A stretch of DNA of 64,000 nucleotides, taken from positions 42,856,688-42,920,687 of the forward strand of contig NC_087069.1 of the NCBI RefSeq assembly GCF_963678635.1, read 5' to 3'. Positions within the stretch are counted from its first letter, which is position 1; each line of letters begins with the position of its first letter. The notes below the pieces were generated by a model. That model did no database searches, was not told where the DNA came from, and worked only from the letters and a program-made list of their open reading frames with translations. Position numbers and translations under genes: made by a program. This DNA is from Symsagittifera roscoffensis (taxonomy: Eukaryota; Xenacoelomorpha; Acoela; Convolutidae). Shown here piece after piece: positions 25,312-35,700 of the stretch.

Positions 25312-28300
25312 CAAGTAATGTTCGTTATTTAAAAATTGATCATTTGGTAATTGGCAAAGAGTTTTACGTTTACAAAAAATTAGTTGTTCCCTGCATAAAA
25401 CATTCTCTGAAAAAATTAAAATATTTCCGTAAAAAAACTTGAAAAGTTTTGAATAATTTATTTTTTTGATTTTTAAAAATTTTTTCTTAATGTTTTCTAA
25501 AAAATTGTTTTCTTTTATGCCTAAATCTTTATTTTTTTTCACGTTTGTTTACCTCTTATCATCGCATGCACAAAAAAAACACTATTCTGAAGCGAAACAA
25601 AAAAAAAATTTGTAGTCCATCCTTTGAAATCATTTCAGATATTCATTTTTGGCCGACTGACCTTAAAATTTTTCTGAAGGCTCCTTTAGCGCCAAAATAT
25701 GCAAATTTTTAGATCGCGGGTCGAAAAAACGCAGAACTTAAAAAAATAGGCTAAAAACGCCTTTTTGTCCTGTTTTTTTTCTCAAAAACTTGCTTGTCAA
25801 AATAGGTTGTTTATAGTGATTTGAGAGAGCTCAGAAAAAAATTTTGGTCGACCTAAAAAAAAATAAAATTTTTATTTGAAAATCCCCCTCGAGAAAATCC
25901 TAGATCCGCCCCTGCAGTTACCATTTAATAATTAAAATAGATTGGGATGCTCTATTTTTCCAATGATTGCTCCATAGTGAGTTGAGGTCAAATTCTTGAC
26001 TTCAATAGAATTAGGTATACTCATGAAGTTTTTTTATAGGAACCCTCTAAAAAGACTAACAGAGCCTTTATTGGTTCTTTTGGAAAAATTTGGCAATTAC
26101 ACTTTTGTGATTCCTCGAGTTCTCGAAGCGGAGTGTTGTAGTTTCATCCTAGTGAATCTTAAACATTTCTCTAACAGGAACAATTTGGATCATAAATGAA
26201 TTCCGGCGAAAATGGGAAAAAATAATAAAAAATCATTATACAAGGATATATACAGCACTCTCATATACTAAATCCGGAACTATCCAGTCAAAAAGTAGCA
26301 AAAGTCATCTAACCGGATATTGAGATTTGTGAGAAGTCAATATCACTTTACAGTAGCAAATTTATCATTTATTTTTTATTTCATAAACAGTTAGAAAAAA
26401 CTCAGAAGGAGCCGAAAACAAGGATTCAAAACAAGGATTCAAGAGGGGCGACATAGAGAAGGCAGGAAAACGCTGGGAACGGACTAGGTAAATTCGATTG
26501 TCTTTAAAAACAGAGGTACGTTGATTTCATTGTAACCATATTTAATTCAACAATTCCATTTATTTTTCGATTTGCAGTTATTGTAGCGTGTCTTAAAAAA
26601 CTTATAAGACACGTTTAGCTGAGTCAAAAAAATACTAGGCTCTTTTTTGAGGTTTAAATGTCTTATAGTATTAAGTCTGACAACAATAAAGCTCATTTAA
26701 GTCAAATTTGAAAACTGGGATAAAATGACCTGCTCTGAGCACATTCGGCTGCTTTTTATGATTTTAAACTCACGCATCTTTCATCATGCCCCTTCTACCC
26801 CCCTCCCCCAACCCCCGAAACCCACACGAGTGAAAAAAAAATCAATTTTATGGTGTTATCATCAGGATTGACCTACATGCTCTAAAAATGCTAGTTTGAA
26901 ACTTACCTATGAAGTAATTCTGGTCGAAACATTACGAAACCAATTGTGTATTTTGTGAATTGTAAGCTGATTTCACAACAAAGACGCTCTTTCTTTTGTC
27001 TCTTTGTTTTTTTCCTTGTTCTTTCCTTTTCCTTGATCGTTCCGACAAACTTTTATTATGTTTAGAGAATTTTCTCTGGACTCCAATGACCTACACACAC
27101 CAAATTGAGCGCTTATCCAGTGCGCAGTTTGGCTTCGTACCTAAACATTGAAAAAACGCACAACAAATTCCATGTAAAATAAGGTATTTGAAATGAATTG
27201 AAATAATTATATTTTTTTCTTTCAAAAAACATGATTTGCAGAAACTTTCCCAAAAAAAGCTGCTGCATTGTAACGATTTACTCACAATAGAAATTGTATA
27301 TATGGAAATTGTATGACTTGTATTTTTTAATGGCGACAAGTAATTTTGAAATTTTGCCCCAAAAAATTTTTTTTTCAACCGCAAATCGAATTTTGTACGC
27401 AAAAAAAAACAATTTCCAAAAAATTTTTTTTGCATAAAAAATTTAATTTTTTGTGTGCATAACGTAGTCCTGGATACAATAATATTGGTTTTGTTTTTCT
27501 TTTCACTTAATTTTTTTTTTCAAAAACGCTGAGAATTCATATTTCTTTTGAATGGCGTGTTTATGTATGCCTTGATCAATGTCTGATAATTTGAAAATTC
27601 AAAAATAATCATCATTGAAAAATTTTGCCAAAAATTGAAAGTTTGTTACTTTTGTTATATCATTTGTGAAAGACATCTAAAAGACAATTCAGGTGGTTTA
27701 TCATGCATTGAAAATGAAAGACTGTCCAACCTTAGGTGCTTTGAGTAACCAAGGTCTTAGTCACTTGTGTTCGGTTGCAAACACAACCCAAAAATTTTCA
27801 GAAAAAAAAATTTAGAATAAAAAAACAACTTTTTGCTTTATGGAGAAAACACCTATCATACAATTTGCATTTATGGGAAAATGTTTGTTATTAAGTTTTC
27901 ATACAATTTTCTGTACGTATAGAAAAGTATAAAATTGTATGAAAAGAAATTTCCCATTTATGAGAATTGTATGATAAGCATTTTTGGTCAACCCGGGTAG
28001 TGAAAACCAGGACGGATCTTGTTGATCTTGACTATTTTTGTTTCGGATTTTGAAAAAAAGTGAGAAATATGTTTGCTTGGGGTGTTTTTTTATTCAAACA
28101 AAACTGTAGAATAGAATTTAGAGTGTGGATGGAACCTGCATTGCTCAGGATTCCAAGCAGGCAAGCTAAGCACTTTCATAAATGCACTTTATGTCACAAG
28201 TAGGTCGCTAAATGATCTAACTTCTCTTCTGAATTCCTAATACGGCTAAAAGGTTATTACATATTTTTTGATAGTGGCAATCCAAAATGTAAAAATCTTT

Positions 28301-28390
28301 TTCTTTCTAAAACTACCGAAGACCAAATAAAGGTCAGTCGGATTTTTCAGGACTCTGCTCTGGTAAATGAGCAATCTTCTTGACTCATAG
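25312..28390. other. AT-rich flank in block C
   Basis: Same content as 11674-14753: the hAT-like terminus (to 25914), AT-rich sequence without a supported gene, and the inverted truncated TIR element ending at 27998. Confidence 0.5.
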
Positions 28391-29304
28391 CCCGGGTTGA
28401 CCAATACTTCTTATCATGCACCTTCTATATATGAAAAACTTCTTACCATACAATTCCATACGTGCAGAAAACTGTATGAATTTTTTATGATAAGCATTTT
28501 TCCACACATGAATTTTGCATGACAATTATTTTTCCGAAAACCAAAAATTTGATTTCTTCTCTAAAAATTAAATTCTGGAAAGTTATGGGTTGTGTTTGTA
28601 GCCAAACGCAAGTGACAAAGACCTTGGTTTACTCAAAGCCCCAAAGCTTGGACAGTATTGCATTTACAATGCACAAACAAGACCTGAATTGCCTTAGAGC
28701 TGTCTTTCAGAAATGATATAATGAAAGTAAATAACTTTTAAATTTTAGCAAATTTTTTCAACGATGCTTTTTTTTGAAATTTGAATTTTTAAATTATCAG
28801 ACATTGATCAAGGTATTTATAAACATGCCATACAAAAGAAAATTGGAACTTTCAGTATTTTGAAAAAATTGATTAAGAAAAAACGAAAAAAAAAATCCAT
28901 TTTTTAGTGTATCCAGGATTACGTTATGGAAACAAAAAAAATAAGTTTTGCATGAAAAAAAGTTTTAGAAAAGGTTTGTTTGAGTAAAAAAATTCTACTT
29001 GCGGTTGAAAAATTAAGAAAAACTTTGGGATATCTCAAAATTACTTTGTGTCTCAATCAAAAAGAACCCTAGTCATACATTTTCCTTAATATGGGAATTG
29101 TATGACGAGCATTTTTTTTGAAAAAAAACCGGTTTTTTCATCACCAGACTGTTTTATTATAATCAAACAGCCGCAGAAATTAGTTTATATCTTTTTCAAC
29201 TATTTTTTGAACTTGTACGAAAATGTTATGACAAGCATTTTCCCATACACTTGATGTGTGGAATTGTATGATAAACATTTTTGGTGTATGGAGGTCAACC
29301 CGGG
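28391..29304 (+). mobile_element. Non-autonomous TIR transposon, CCCGGGTTGACC termini, block C
   Basis: Block C copy of the element at 19949-20863. Both 12-bp terminal inverted repeats and both flanks are present. It is non-coding, with the same subterminal repeats. Confidence 0.7.
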
Positions 29305-30458
29305 TGACTGAGAGTTGTCCAGTTGACCACCGCTGAGCCTAGCAATTATTTGATAGACTGAAAAAGCAGCTCTTTGTAAAATAAATAATTGCTCTTCTAG
29401 CTCTGCAAACATGCTTCCAACTTTTTTATGGTTGTTCGCTTGTTTTACAGAGTTTTCAATAAACTTGGCAAACAGCTTAAGCTTTTTTTTGATTCCCGCA
29501 CCTTGAAAGAACTACAAAAAAATTTTAAAAAAATTTCATCAAATGACAATTCCACAATCAAGAGAAACCTTGCTTACGTTTTTCAGCATGATCTGGATGG
29601 TTGAAAAAAATAGAGGGAGACTGGAAAAGAGCCAAGTTTAATATTAACTTCAATTACGTGTATCCAAAAAGGTTTGTCTTCTTTCACGCCCTAAGAAAAC
29701 ACATGTTACCTCTTTAAAATGATGCTTATGAGTTTTAAGAAAAGCTGTAATTTGATTTGATTGGTTTTCAGAGAAAAAATTGATAATGATTTGCTGTGAT
29801 TGGCTTCTTTTCTTTTGACATTCCTTTAAATGAGTTTTGATTTTTTAACCAACAATTCTTTGCAGATTTTTTTTTTAAATAGAGAAAATTTTTCATACCT
29901 CTCCCTCAAAGCTAAATAAATTTTTTTATGCAATTGTTTCTTTTGTTGCTTACGATTTGATTCAAATATTTTGTATTGATAAAATTTGTACTTAAAATTG
30001 CGTGCTGGGAAAAAACTTAGGAAAAAGATAACGTTTTCATATATTGGAGTTTTAATTTTTGCAGCGCCACTGAAAGCTACTGCAAGGCCAATTCAACTGC
30101 TATCGGAACCCATACGAGAAGCCATGTTTTCATTCAGTTTATTTTTTTAAAAAATAGGCTAGTCCTATGGCGCTTTCTCGAGTGATGTTTTGTCGAAGAA
30201 TTGTTTTATTTCTAAACTTGTTTGTGTGATGGCCTCACTTGGTAACAATGGCTCTTTTTCCTTTTCTCCCCGCCTGCAAATTTTTATTGGTAAATTTGTT
30301 GACCACATTGTCCGATTGTAATGAAAATTTACATAAAGACTAATAAGGCCACGACAAACATATTTGGTACTGATACTCAACCTCGTAAAATCACTCGTTA
30401 CACTAATATATTGAAGCTAGTGTGAGGTGGGGGGGGGGAGGAAAAAGAGCCGAAACAA

Positions 30459-30464
30459 TTTATT
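30459..30464 (-). promoter_or_regulatory. Poly(A) signal of the sialyltransferase gene
   Basis: AATAAA on the minus strand, about 33 nt beyond the stop codon of the sialyltransferase and followed by an AT/T-rich and then G/C-rich stretch. The duplicated fragment has the same hexamer at about 22018-22023. Confidence 0.55.
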
Positions 30465-30496
30465 GTGATTATAATAATTACTAATAATTACACATT

Positions 30497-31570
30497 TCAC
30501 TCTAAAATATCAACAAGGCCAGATTTGAATAATTTTTGTCGCATTTTAGGTTCAGCCGAGTGTGTGTGAGTGTGAGATTTTTCTTGCACATTATCAGTTT
30601 TATCTCTTCCATAATAATACAAGTACTTCAGACTGGATGCAAATTTTTTCTTCTTTTGTTGAGAGGGTGTTAAATCAGTCTGATAACAGAATCCAGCTAT
30701 TGTCACTTTTCCACATAAATTTAAAGCCAGTTGAATTGCGAAGAAGCCAGTTGTTCCACGTGACTGCCACGTAGGTTTTGCTGCTTTTTTGAACACAAAT
30801 TCCGAAATTTCTGGATTCATTATAAAAATTTTGTCGGGCCGAACTTTGATTTTATCCGCACTTTTCCGCCAGAATTTCAAGCTTTCGTTGAGCTTTCGGT
30901 TTATTTGTTTGGCCGTCCAAATAAAGTCATCGGTTTTGAAAGGTACGACTACGACCACACCGAAACCGAGGTAGAACTCGCGTTCTGTAGGAGCTGACTC
31001 TGGGTACAATATCCGGACATCGGTTCGGGAGCCGACTAATTTTTCATACCCCTTGAGCGGGGCTTCGTTTAACCGTATTACCACTTCAAACGAATCTATT
31101 TTTTTGCCCAATTTTTTATTTCGTAAGCAAGATCCTGCACCCACAACAATGCAGCTCTTACCTCTAATTTTTGCTAAAATTGGGCTCGTTTTTGGTTTGT
31201 GAAGGGTTTTAAGAGCGTAATTAACCCAGTATTTTTCAATTTTTACTTCGTTTTCGAGATATAAGCTATCAGTATTGACAGCATTTTGATGCTTGATTAG
31301 TTTCGAATAAGTTTTGTTTGACATTAGCGGATCGGTTTTGATGCAAAATTCAGAATACTGTGTGCGCCAAAAGAGTTGTTCCAAAACACTTTTTCCATCT
31401 TTGTAATAATTGCTTCCATTCATTGCGTTTAAAACCCGACTCCGCTCTTTTTCGATACTTCCAGTTGTAAATAGCATCTGATTTGAATTGAAAAAGCAGA
31501 AGAAACTTGAGACCAAAAGGAGTAAAATAAATAAAGATTTATAATAACTCCAGTTTCGAACAGGTGTCAT
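30497..31570 (-). CDS. GT29 sialyltransferase, ST3Gal4/6-like (alpha-2,3 type)
   Basis: A 357-residue type II Golgi membrane enzyme that should move sialic acid from CMP-sialic acid to terminal galactose on glycans. A short cytoplasmic start is followed by a signal-anchor helix (residues 11-28, rich in L, V, F) and a stem. Sialylmotif L spans about 139-192 (SCIVVGAGSCLRN... to YPES) with Cys140. Sialylmotif S spans about 266-296 (TTGFFAIQLALNLCGKVTIA) with Cys286, the expected disulphide partner of Cys140. The motif III position reads YYYG (about 318-321). Motif VS is H335-x4-E340, in register with the H-x4-E of ST3Gal4 as recalled. Length fits the family and there is no intron. Motif III lacks the usual His-Tyr-Tyr start, so activity and linkage are uncertain; family membership is secure. 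Its 3' third is duplicated at 22055-22380. Confidence 0.88.
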   Translation of the reverse strand: MTPVRNWSYYKSLFILLLLVSSFFCFFNSNQMLFTTGSIEKERSRVLNAMNGSNYYKDGKSVLEQLFWRTQYSEFCIKTDPLMSNKTYSKLIKHQNAVNTDSLYLENEVKIEKYWVNYALKTLHKPKTSPILAKIRGKSCIVVGAGSCLRNKKLGKKIDSFEVVIRLNEAPLKGYEKLVGSRTDVRILYPESAPTEREFYLGFGVVVVVPFKTDDFIWTAKQINRKLNESLKFWRKSADKIKVRPDKIFIMNPEISEFVFKKAAKPTWQSRGTTGFFAIQLALNLCGKVTIAGFCYQTDLTPSQQKKKKFASSLKYLYYYGRDKTDNVQEKSHTHTHSAEPKMRQKLFKSGLVDILE

Positions 31571-31736
31571 AACTTAAAGTGAATTATAATTCAATCATTA
31601 TCAAATATGAATAGAAAATGAATAGCAACCACAAACATGAAGGCTTTGATCAGCAGCGTGTTTTTTTTTCAGTTGGATGAGGGTTGAAAATTTGTCTCCA
31701 ATTTTCATTTTTCAAGCCTTGCTAATTTCATAAGTT
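31571..31736. other. 5' flank of the sialyltransferase gene
   Basis: A short AT-rich stretch between the start codon and the next transposon. No clear TATA box or initiator was recognised. Any promoter must be compact or lie across the transposon at 31737-33016. Confidence 0.3.
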
Positions 31737-31872
31737 GAACTCTTTTCCAGTTTCCCAACCCCTCGTAAAATTATAAATTTAAGATGTTCAAAAATTGTTC
31801 ACACGGCATTTTGCATGTAAGAAATGTCGCAAAAATTTGTTCACCTATTCACGCTGACATGTTTTTTTATCA

Positions 31873-32931
31873 CCCGCACCGGAGTTCCATGGATAAATAT
31901 GTAGTCTAAAATGTTGTCATTATAATCCATTGTTGTGGCAAATTTAAACAATGTATTCGATTATATTGTCATTATATTCGATTATTTTCGTAAAAACACA
32001 ATCCATTAAAAACCATTATAATGGATTATAATCCAGTTGAAATCCATTATAATTGATTATAACGGATTATAATCTATGAAGTTTTGGGAAATAATTTGCA
32101 AAACTTGCAACATTTCTGCCGTACACGGCCTACTCGCAATCTAAACCTACTCGAGTTAACACCCCCCCCCCCTCCTCCACTTTGCCCCCCCCCCCATCAG
32201 TCCGCATTTGCTCAAACCCCCTACCCAGAAAACGGGTGGGGGGGCGTTAAACTTAGATGAGGGGGGGGGGGTTAATTGACGAGTGGTAAGCTGCGGGGCG
32301 GTAAACTGAAGGGGGGGGGGGGGGAGGGGGAGGGGGAGGGGGAGGGGAGAGGGGGGTGTAAATCATAAACTCCCCTCCCCCAAAGTCTACAAATAAATAA
32401 CCCCCCATAAAGGGGGCGAATGCGAATGCGAATGCGAATGGCGGTTGTGGTAAACTGACAGGGAGGTTGGTGGGGGAAAACGGGGGGGGGGGGGGGGTGT
32501 AAACAGGAAGGAAGGGGGGGTAGGGAAACAGGGAAGGGGTAAACGGGGATATAAGACCAAACTATAAAGATTGAAAATGCAACATTTTATGAAGCCTAAA
32601 AACCTAATACGTAGCAACTGTACTAAACAGGAAATGCAATAACTTTGAAAAAAAACTTGGTTATTTCATGACTAACCTCTAAAAAAATCCATTACAATCG
32701 CTTATAATTGATTATAATGGATTTTTTGCCTCGAAAACAAGTTTCACTTTCTTTCAAATATAATCGAGTATAATCGATTGTAATCGATTATATCCGGAAT
32801 TTATTGATTAGAAAAATAGCTTTATTATAATCAATTTTTAATCGATTATAATCGATTATTATCAAAATTTTTTGAGACAGACCACGAAAATTCAGTATAA
32901 TTGATTATTATCCATGGAACTCCGGTGCGGG
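31873..32931. mobile_element. Non-autonomous DNA transposon with 24-bp TIRs
   Basis: A 1059-bp insert with perfect terminal inverted repeats of 24 bp starting CCCGCACCGGAGTTCCATGG at the left and ending in the reverse complement at 32908-32931. Inside each end are many ATTATAATCGATTATAAT-type motifs in both orientations, and in the middle a long G/C homopolymer-rich region. No protein is encoded. The empty site at about 52215 (ATGTTTTAATGCAGTTTATA) shows it is an insertion; at most 2 bp (CA) appear duplicated. The superfamily is unknown. Confidence 0.85.
32160..32541. repeat. G/C homopolymer and GGGGGA tracts inside the transposon
   Basis: Runs of 8-14 C or G, GGGGGA-type tandem tracts and a short GCGAAT tandem repeat. 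These fit with slippage-prone or G-quadruplex-forming DNA. Open frames through it are low-complexity proline/glycine artefacts. Confidence 0.8.
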
Positions 32932-33016
32932 CAGTTTATAACATAAAAAGTAATTTTAAATAGATTTTCAAATATTGGATTTCAGAAAAAAATCAAGGGT
33001 TGACTAGAAAAGAGCC

Positions 33017-33889
33017 ATAAGTTGGCCCGAAGTCGCACATTTTCAATCATTTTGATTATAGTGCACTCTAAAGAGCCAACGTGTCATCTTCAACTCTTTT
33101 TTGTTGATTTAGGAAACAATTAGGTGTTTAATGTGCACATCCCCTATCAAAACTTGTTCATAATAGCGCCAAAGGATCTGCAAAGTTATTGTACTTTAGA
33201 AAAAACTTTACAGTCCGAACTAAGGGGCGGTAGACCGACGATCTTACTCTCAACTGTCAGCACACTACTGTTCACAAATAATCTTACAAGCGATATATTC
33301 CAGTTTTTGTCCGTCATACTAAGGGTTTTGCACGTGCTCTCAATTTGCAAAAAAAAACTGTCAAGTTGATGCAATAAAACAGGATTCACACAAAAGAAAA
33401 CGTCGTGGTTTGATTTGCATCTGGTTTTCAGTTAGAGAACAAAAACCTTTAATTAGCATAAAACGTTTCAATACTGCTCGACTTAGGACAAAATGCTGAA
33501 CGTTCCGACTGCCTTTTGACTTCGATGAATCCATTTTTGATGTTTTCAGCATGTAATTAGATTTTTTTCTACAAGTATTTTTGTTCCTGTATTTTTGTTC
33601 TTGAAACCTGAAAAAAAAAATTGGAAAAAGGTCGGGTTTTTTTTTGTCAATTTTGGCTCCTCCCCCCACCATTAAGTTTTCTCTTCATATTGTCCGACTG
33701 ATATAAGAACTGGCATGTGGCAAGCTTAACCTTGTAAAAACCCTCGTTACACCATAAAATTGATGCGAGGAGGGGGCAGCCTTTGGCTACCCAAGAAAAG
33801 CTCGTTCGGGGATAAGCTTGGCATGATTTTGAATCCCTTTTGGTCATGATTGGGATTCAAAAGAAATTTATCACTTTTGTTAAATTGAA
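33017..33889. other. AT-rich DNA with dispersed-repeat fragments
   Basis: No supported gene. GTTCCGACTGCCTTTT at about 33504 is the left landmark of the GTTCCGACT repeat family (46.2, 54.5 and 63.9 kb). The stretch at about 33680-33770 (CTTGTAAAAACCCTCGTTACACC) matches a dispersed fragment also seen near 21.95, 30.38 and 54.66 kb. Confidence 0.45.
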
Positions 33890-34540
33890 ATCGGAAGGGT
33901 TTGTATTAGGGTTTGTTTTCGTTTTTTTTCTTTTTGTTTTCCACGCAAAATCAAGTACCACAGATAATCATCGGATGGGGTTGAGTGATATGTAATGCTA
34001 AAACCCTTTCAATCGTAATTCGAACGACATTTAAAAATCTCAAAAAAGTTTTCACAGTGTCTCGGTTTGAACTTTTAGTCTACTTTCGAGCTAATGAGGT
34101 ATCTGTTTGGCAATTTTAAGCTTAATTTAAGCAGTGAAAACTTAGTGTTACTCTTACTCAAGTAAAGTTAGTTTTTTGGAGTTCTTCAGCGCAATTTGGA
34201 AATCAAAAACTTGAAAATTTAAAATATATCTGCAAAAAAAAACACTTAAAAAAATTTTTGACTTTTTTACTAAATTTTTCAAAATTTTTTGTTCGTTTTT
34301 CTACTTTTTAAAAAAAATTCTTTTGCAATTGATCTGTTTTATTTTGACACCGAAATATGTTTCTTTTTTTATTTCAGTTCTTTTTATCACAGCATGTAGA
34401 AAAAAACGACAACAATTTGAAAATTATTTGTTGCATTTTTTTAAGACTGCGGTCGAGAAATTCTGTGCTACTTGCAGAGTAAACGTCTATCCTTGTTATA
34501 CTTCGTATTTGATAGTGATTTTTTTTGCGGATAATTGAAA
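33890..34540 (+). repeat. Dispersed repeat D, copy 2
   Basis: Carries the shared blocks TTTTCCACGCAAAATCA, GTACCACA, a GAGTGATATGTA-type block and GTGTCTCGG, then a second half with TTTTTATCACAGCATGTAGA. A further copy follows directly (34541 onward), so two copies lie in tandem. Confidence 0.6.
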
Positions 34541-34778
34541 TTGGGGAGGAGCTTTGTATTCGATGTGTTTTAGTTTTTTTTCCACGCAAAATTAGGTACC
34601 ACAAATAATACCGGATTGAGTTGAATGATATATCATATTTAAGACTTTTCAGTTGTTATTTCACCGTAAATAAAAAATTCACCGTGTCGAGAAAAACCGG
34701 TTTAAAACTTTTGATTTTCGTATTAATTCGAGAGAATAAAGCAAGCGAGCAGGCTTACAACAGCCAAAATATGCCTGA
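34541..34778 (+). repeat. Dispersed repeat D, copy 3, 5' part (split by BEL element)
   Basis: Shares TTCCACGCAAAATTAGGTAC and following blocks with copies 1 and 2. It stops at the BEL/Pao 5' LTR and resumes at 44282, where ACTTAATTTTGCCCAAGTAA and TTTTTTTATCACACCAAGCA continue the pattern of copy 2. The 5-bp CCTGA at 34774-34778 is repeated at 44282-44286. Confidence 0.65.
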
Positions 34779-35076
34779 TGTTCGCGCTTAAATTAATCTT
34801 AAATTAATGACGTCATTATAGCGCGAAAGTGAAAAAGCTAAAATTAGATTTTCTTAGACAAAAGGCCTTGAAAACTACTGGTTTGTCCGATTTAGTCAGT
34901 TTGCCATCAAAATGTTTATAGATTTTTGAGATTGTTGAAAACCGTATTGCTAAAAATGTTAACCGAAAAATGTTTAGATATTACTTATTCTTTATATTAT
35001 CTGTTGAAATGCCGATAATTTACAGATATTGAAGCAGGTTTTGTAGGTCTTACAGGATGCACGAGAGTGCGGCACA
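34779..35076 (+). repeat. 5' LTR of BEL/Pao element
   Basis: A 298-bp LTR from TGTTCGCGC to GTGCGGCACA. It aligns with 43979-44281 with about six substitutions and a few small indels. Confidence 0.93.
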
Positions 35077-35079
35077 TTT

Positions 35080-35096
35080 TGGTCCGCCGACCCGGA
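35080..35096 (+). other. Candidate primer-binding site of BEL/Pao element
   Basis: TGGTCCGCCGACCCGGA starts three bases after the 5' LTR. It begins with TGG as a tRNA 3' end complement should. The priming tRNA was not identified. Confidence 0.45.
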
Positions 35097-35222
35097 CAGT
35101 ATTTCCGGACAGTATTCTGGACAGTATTCCGGACGATATTCCAGAGGACAATATTTCGGACAGTATTCCGGACAGTATTCCGGACGATATTCCAGAAGAC
35201 AATATTTCGGACAGTATTCTAG
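35094..35222 (+). repeat. Minisatellite 1 in BEL leader
   Basis: Tandem and higher-order copies of GGACAGTATTCCGGAC and GATATTCCAGAGGACAATAT-type units; a longer unit of about 60 bp occurs twice. Confidence 0.85.
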
Positions 35223-35244
35223 ACGTTAGATATTCCGGACAGTA

Positions 35245-35700
35245 CGACCCAATTGGCCGAAAATTGCCCAAACGCTCCAATTGGCCGAAAGTGTGCGATA
35301 AGCCGAAAGTTGCCCAAACGACCCAATTGGCCGAAAGTGTGCAGTAAGCCGAAAGTTGCCCAAACGCTCCAATTGGCCGAAAGTGTGCAATAAACCGAAA
35401 GTTGCCCAAACGACCCAATTGGCCGAAAGTGTACAATAAGCCGAAAATTGCCCAAGCGCTCCAATTGGCCGAAAGTGTGCAATAAACCTAAAATTGCCCA
35501 AACGCTCCAATTGACCGAAAGTGTGCAATAAGCCGAAAATTGCCCAAACGACCCAATTGGCCGAAAGTGTGCGATAAGCCGAAAGTTGCCCAAACGACCC
35601 AATTGGCCGAAAGTGTGCGATAAGCCGAAAGTTGCCCAAACGACCCGATTGGCCGAAACGACCCGATTGGCCGAAACGACCCATCTAGCCGAAACGTCCC
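35245..35700 (+). repeat. Minisatellite 2 in BEL leader (46-bp period)
   Basis: About eight full units of 46 bp. Each contains CCAATTGGCCGAAAGTGTGC, then a ATAAGCCGAAAGTTGCCCAA-type half, separated by CGACC or CGCTCC. It ends in shorter GACCCGATTGGCCGAAAC units. Because 46 is not a multiple of three, all frames show look-alike repeats; they are not proteins. Confidence 0.9.

Larger units (their letters stand above)
22386..30822 (+). repeat. Segmental duplication, block C (most complete copy)
   Basis: About 8.4 kb, from inside the Gypsy (equivalent to 8748) to inside the sialyltransferase gene. It matches the block A region with a shift of 13638 bp up to about 29288, then block B with a shift of about 8442 bp. 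It continues without a break into the rest of the sialyltransferase and its 5' flank, so it holds the ancestral arrangement on its right side. Confidence 0.92.
31737..33016. mobile_element. Small TIR element (GGCTCTTTTCCAGT family, type B) split by a second transposon
   Basis: Left end CTCTTTTCCAGTTTCCC and right end GACTAGAAAAGAGCC are degenerate versions of the inverted repeats seen in several elements at 50.4-52.3 kb. Without the 1059-bp insertion at 31873-32931 the element is about 221 bp. Its interior (TTTGTTCACC...TTCACGCTGACATG...CAGTTTATAACAT) matches the uninterrupted copy at about 52181-52306 and a diverged one at 55571-55785. Confidence 0.75.

Noticed and set aside
32387-32617. Proline-rich minus-strand frame
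   Set aside because: Artefact of the G/C homopolymer tracts within the transposon at 31873-32931.
35219-35684. Long minus-strand frames of 127-152 codons rich in FGQLGRLGNF-like repeats
   Set aside because: They are readings of the 46-bp minisatellite. The period is not a multiple of three, so every frame on both strands shows the same kind of repeat.
35245-35700. Regular repeat array resembling a CRISPR
   Set aside because: The units are head-to-tail copies without unique spacers, inside a eukaryotic BEL/Pao leader.
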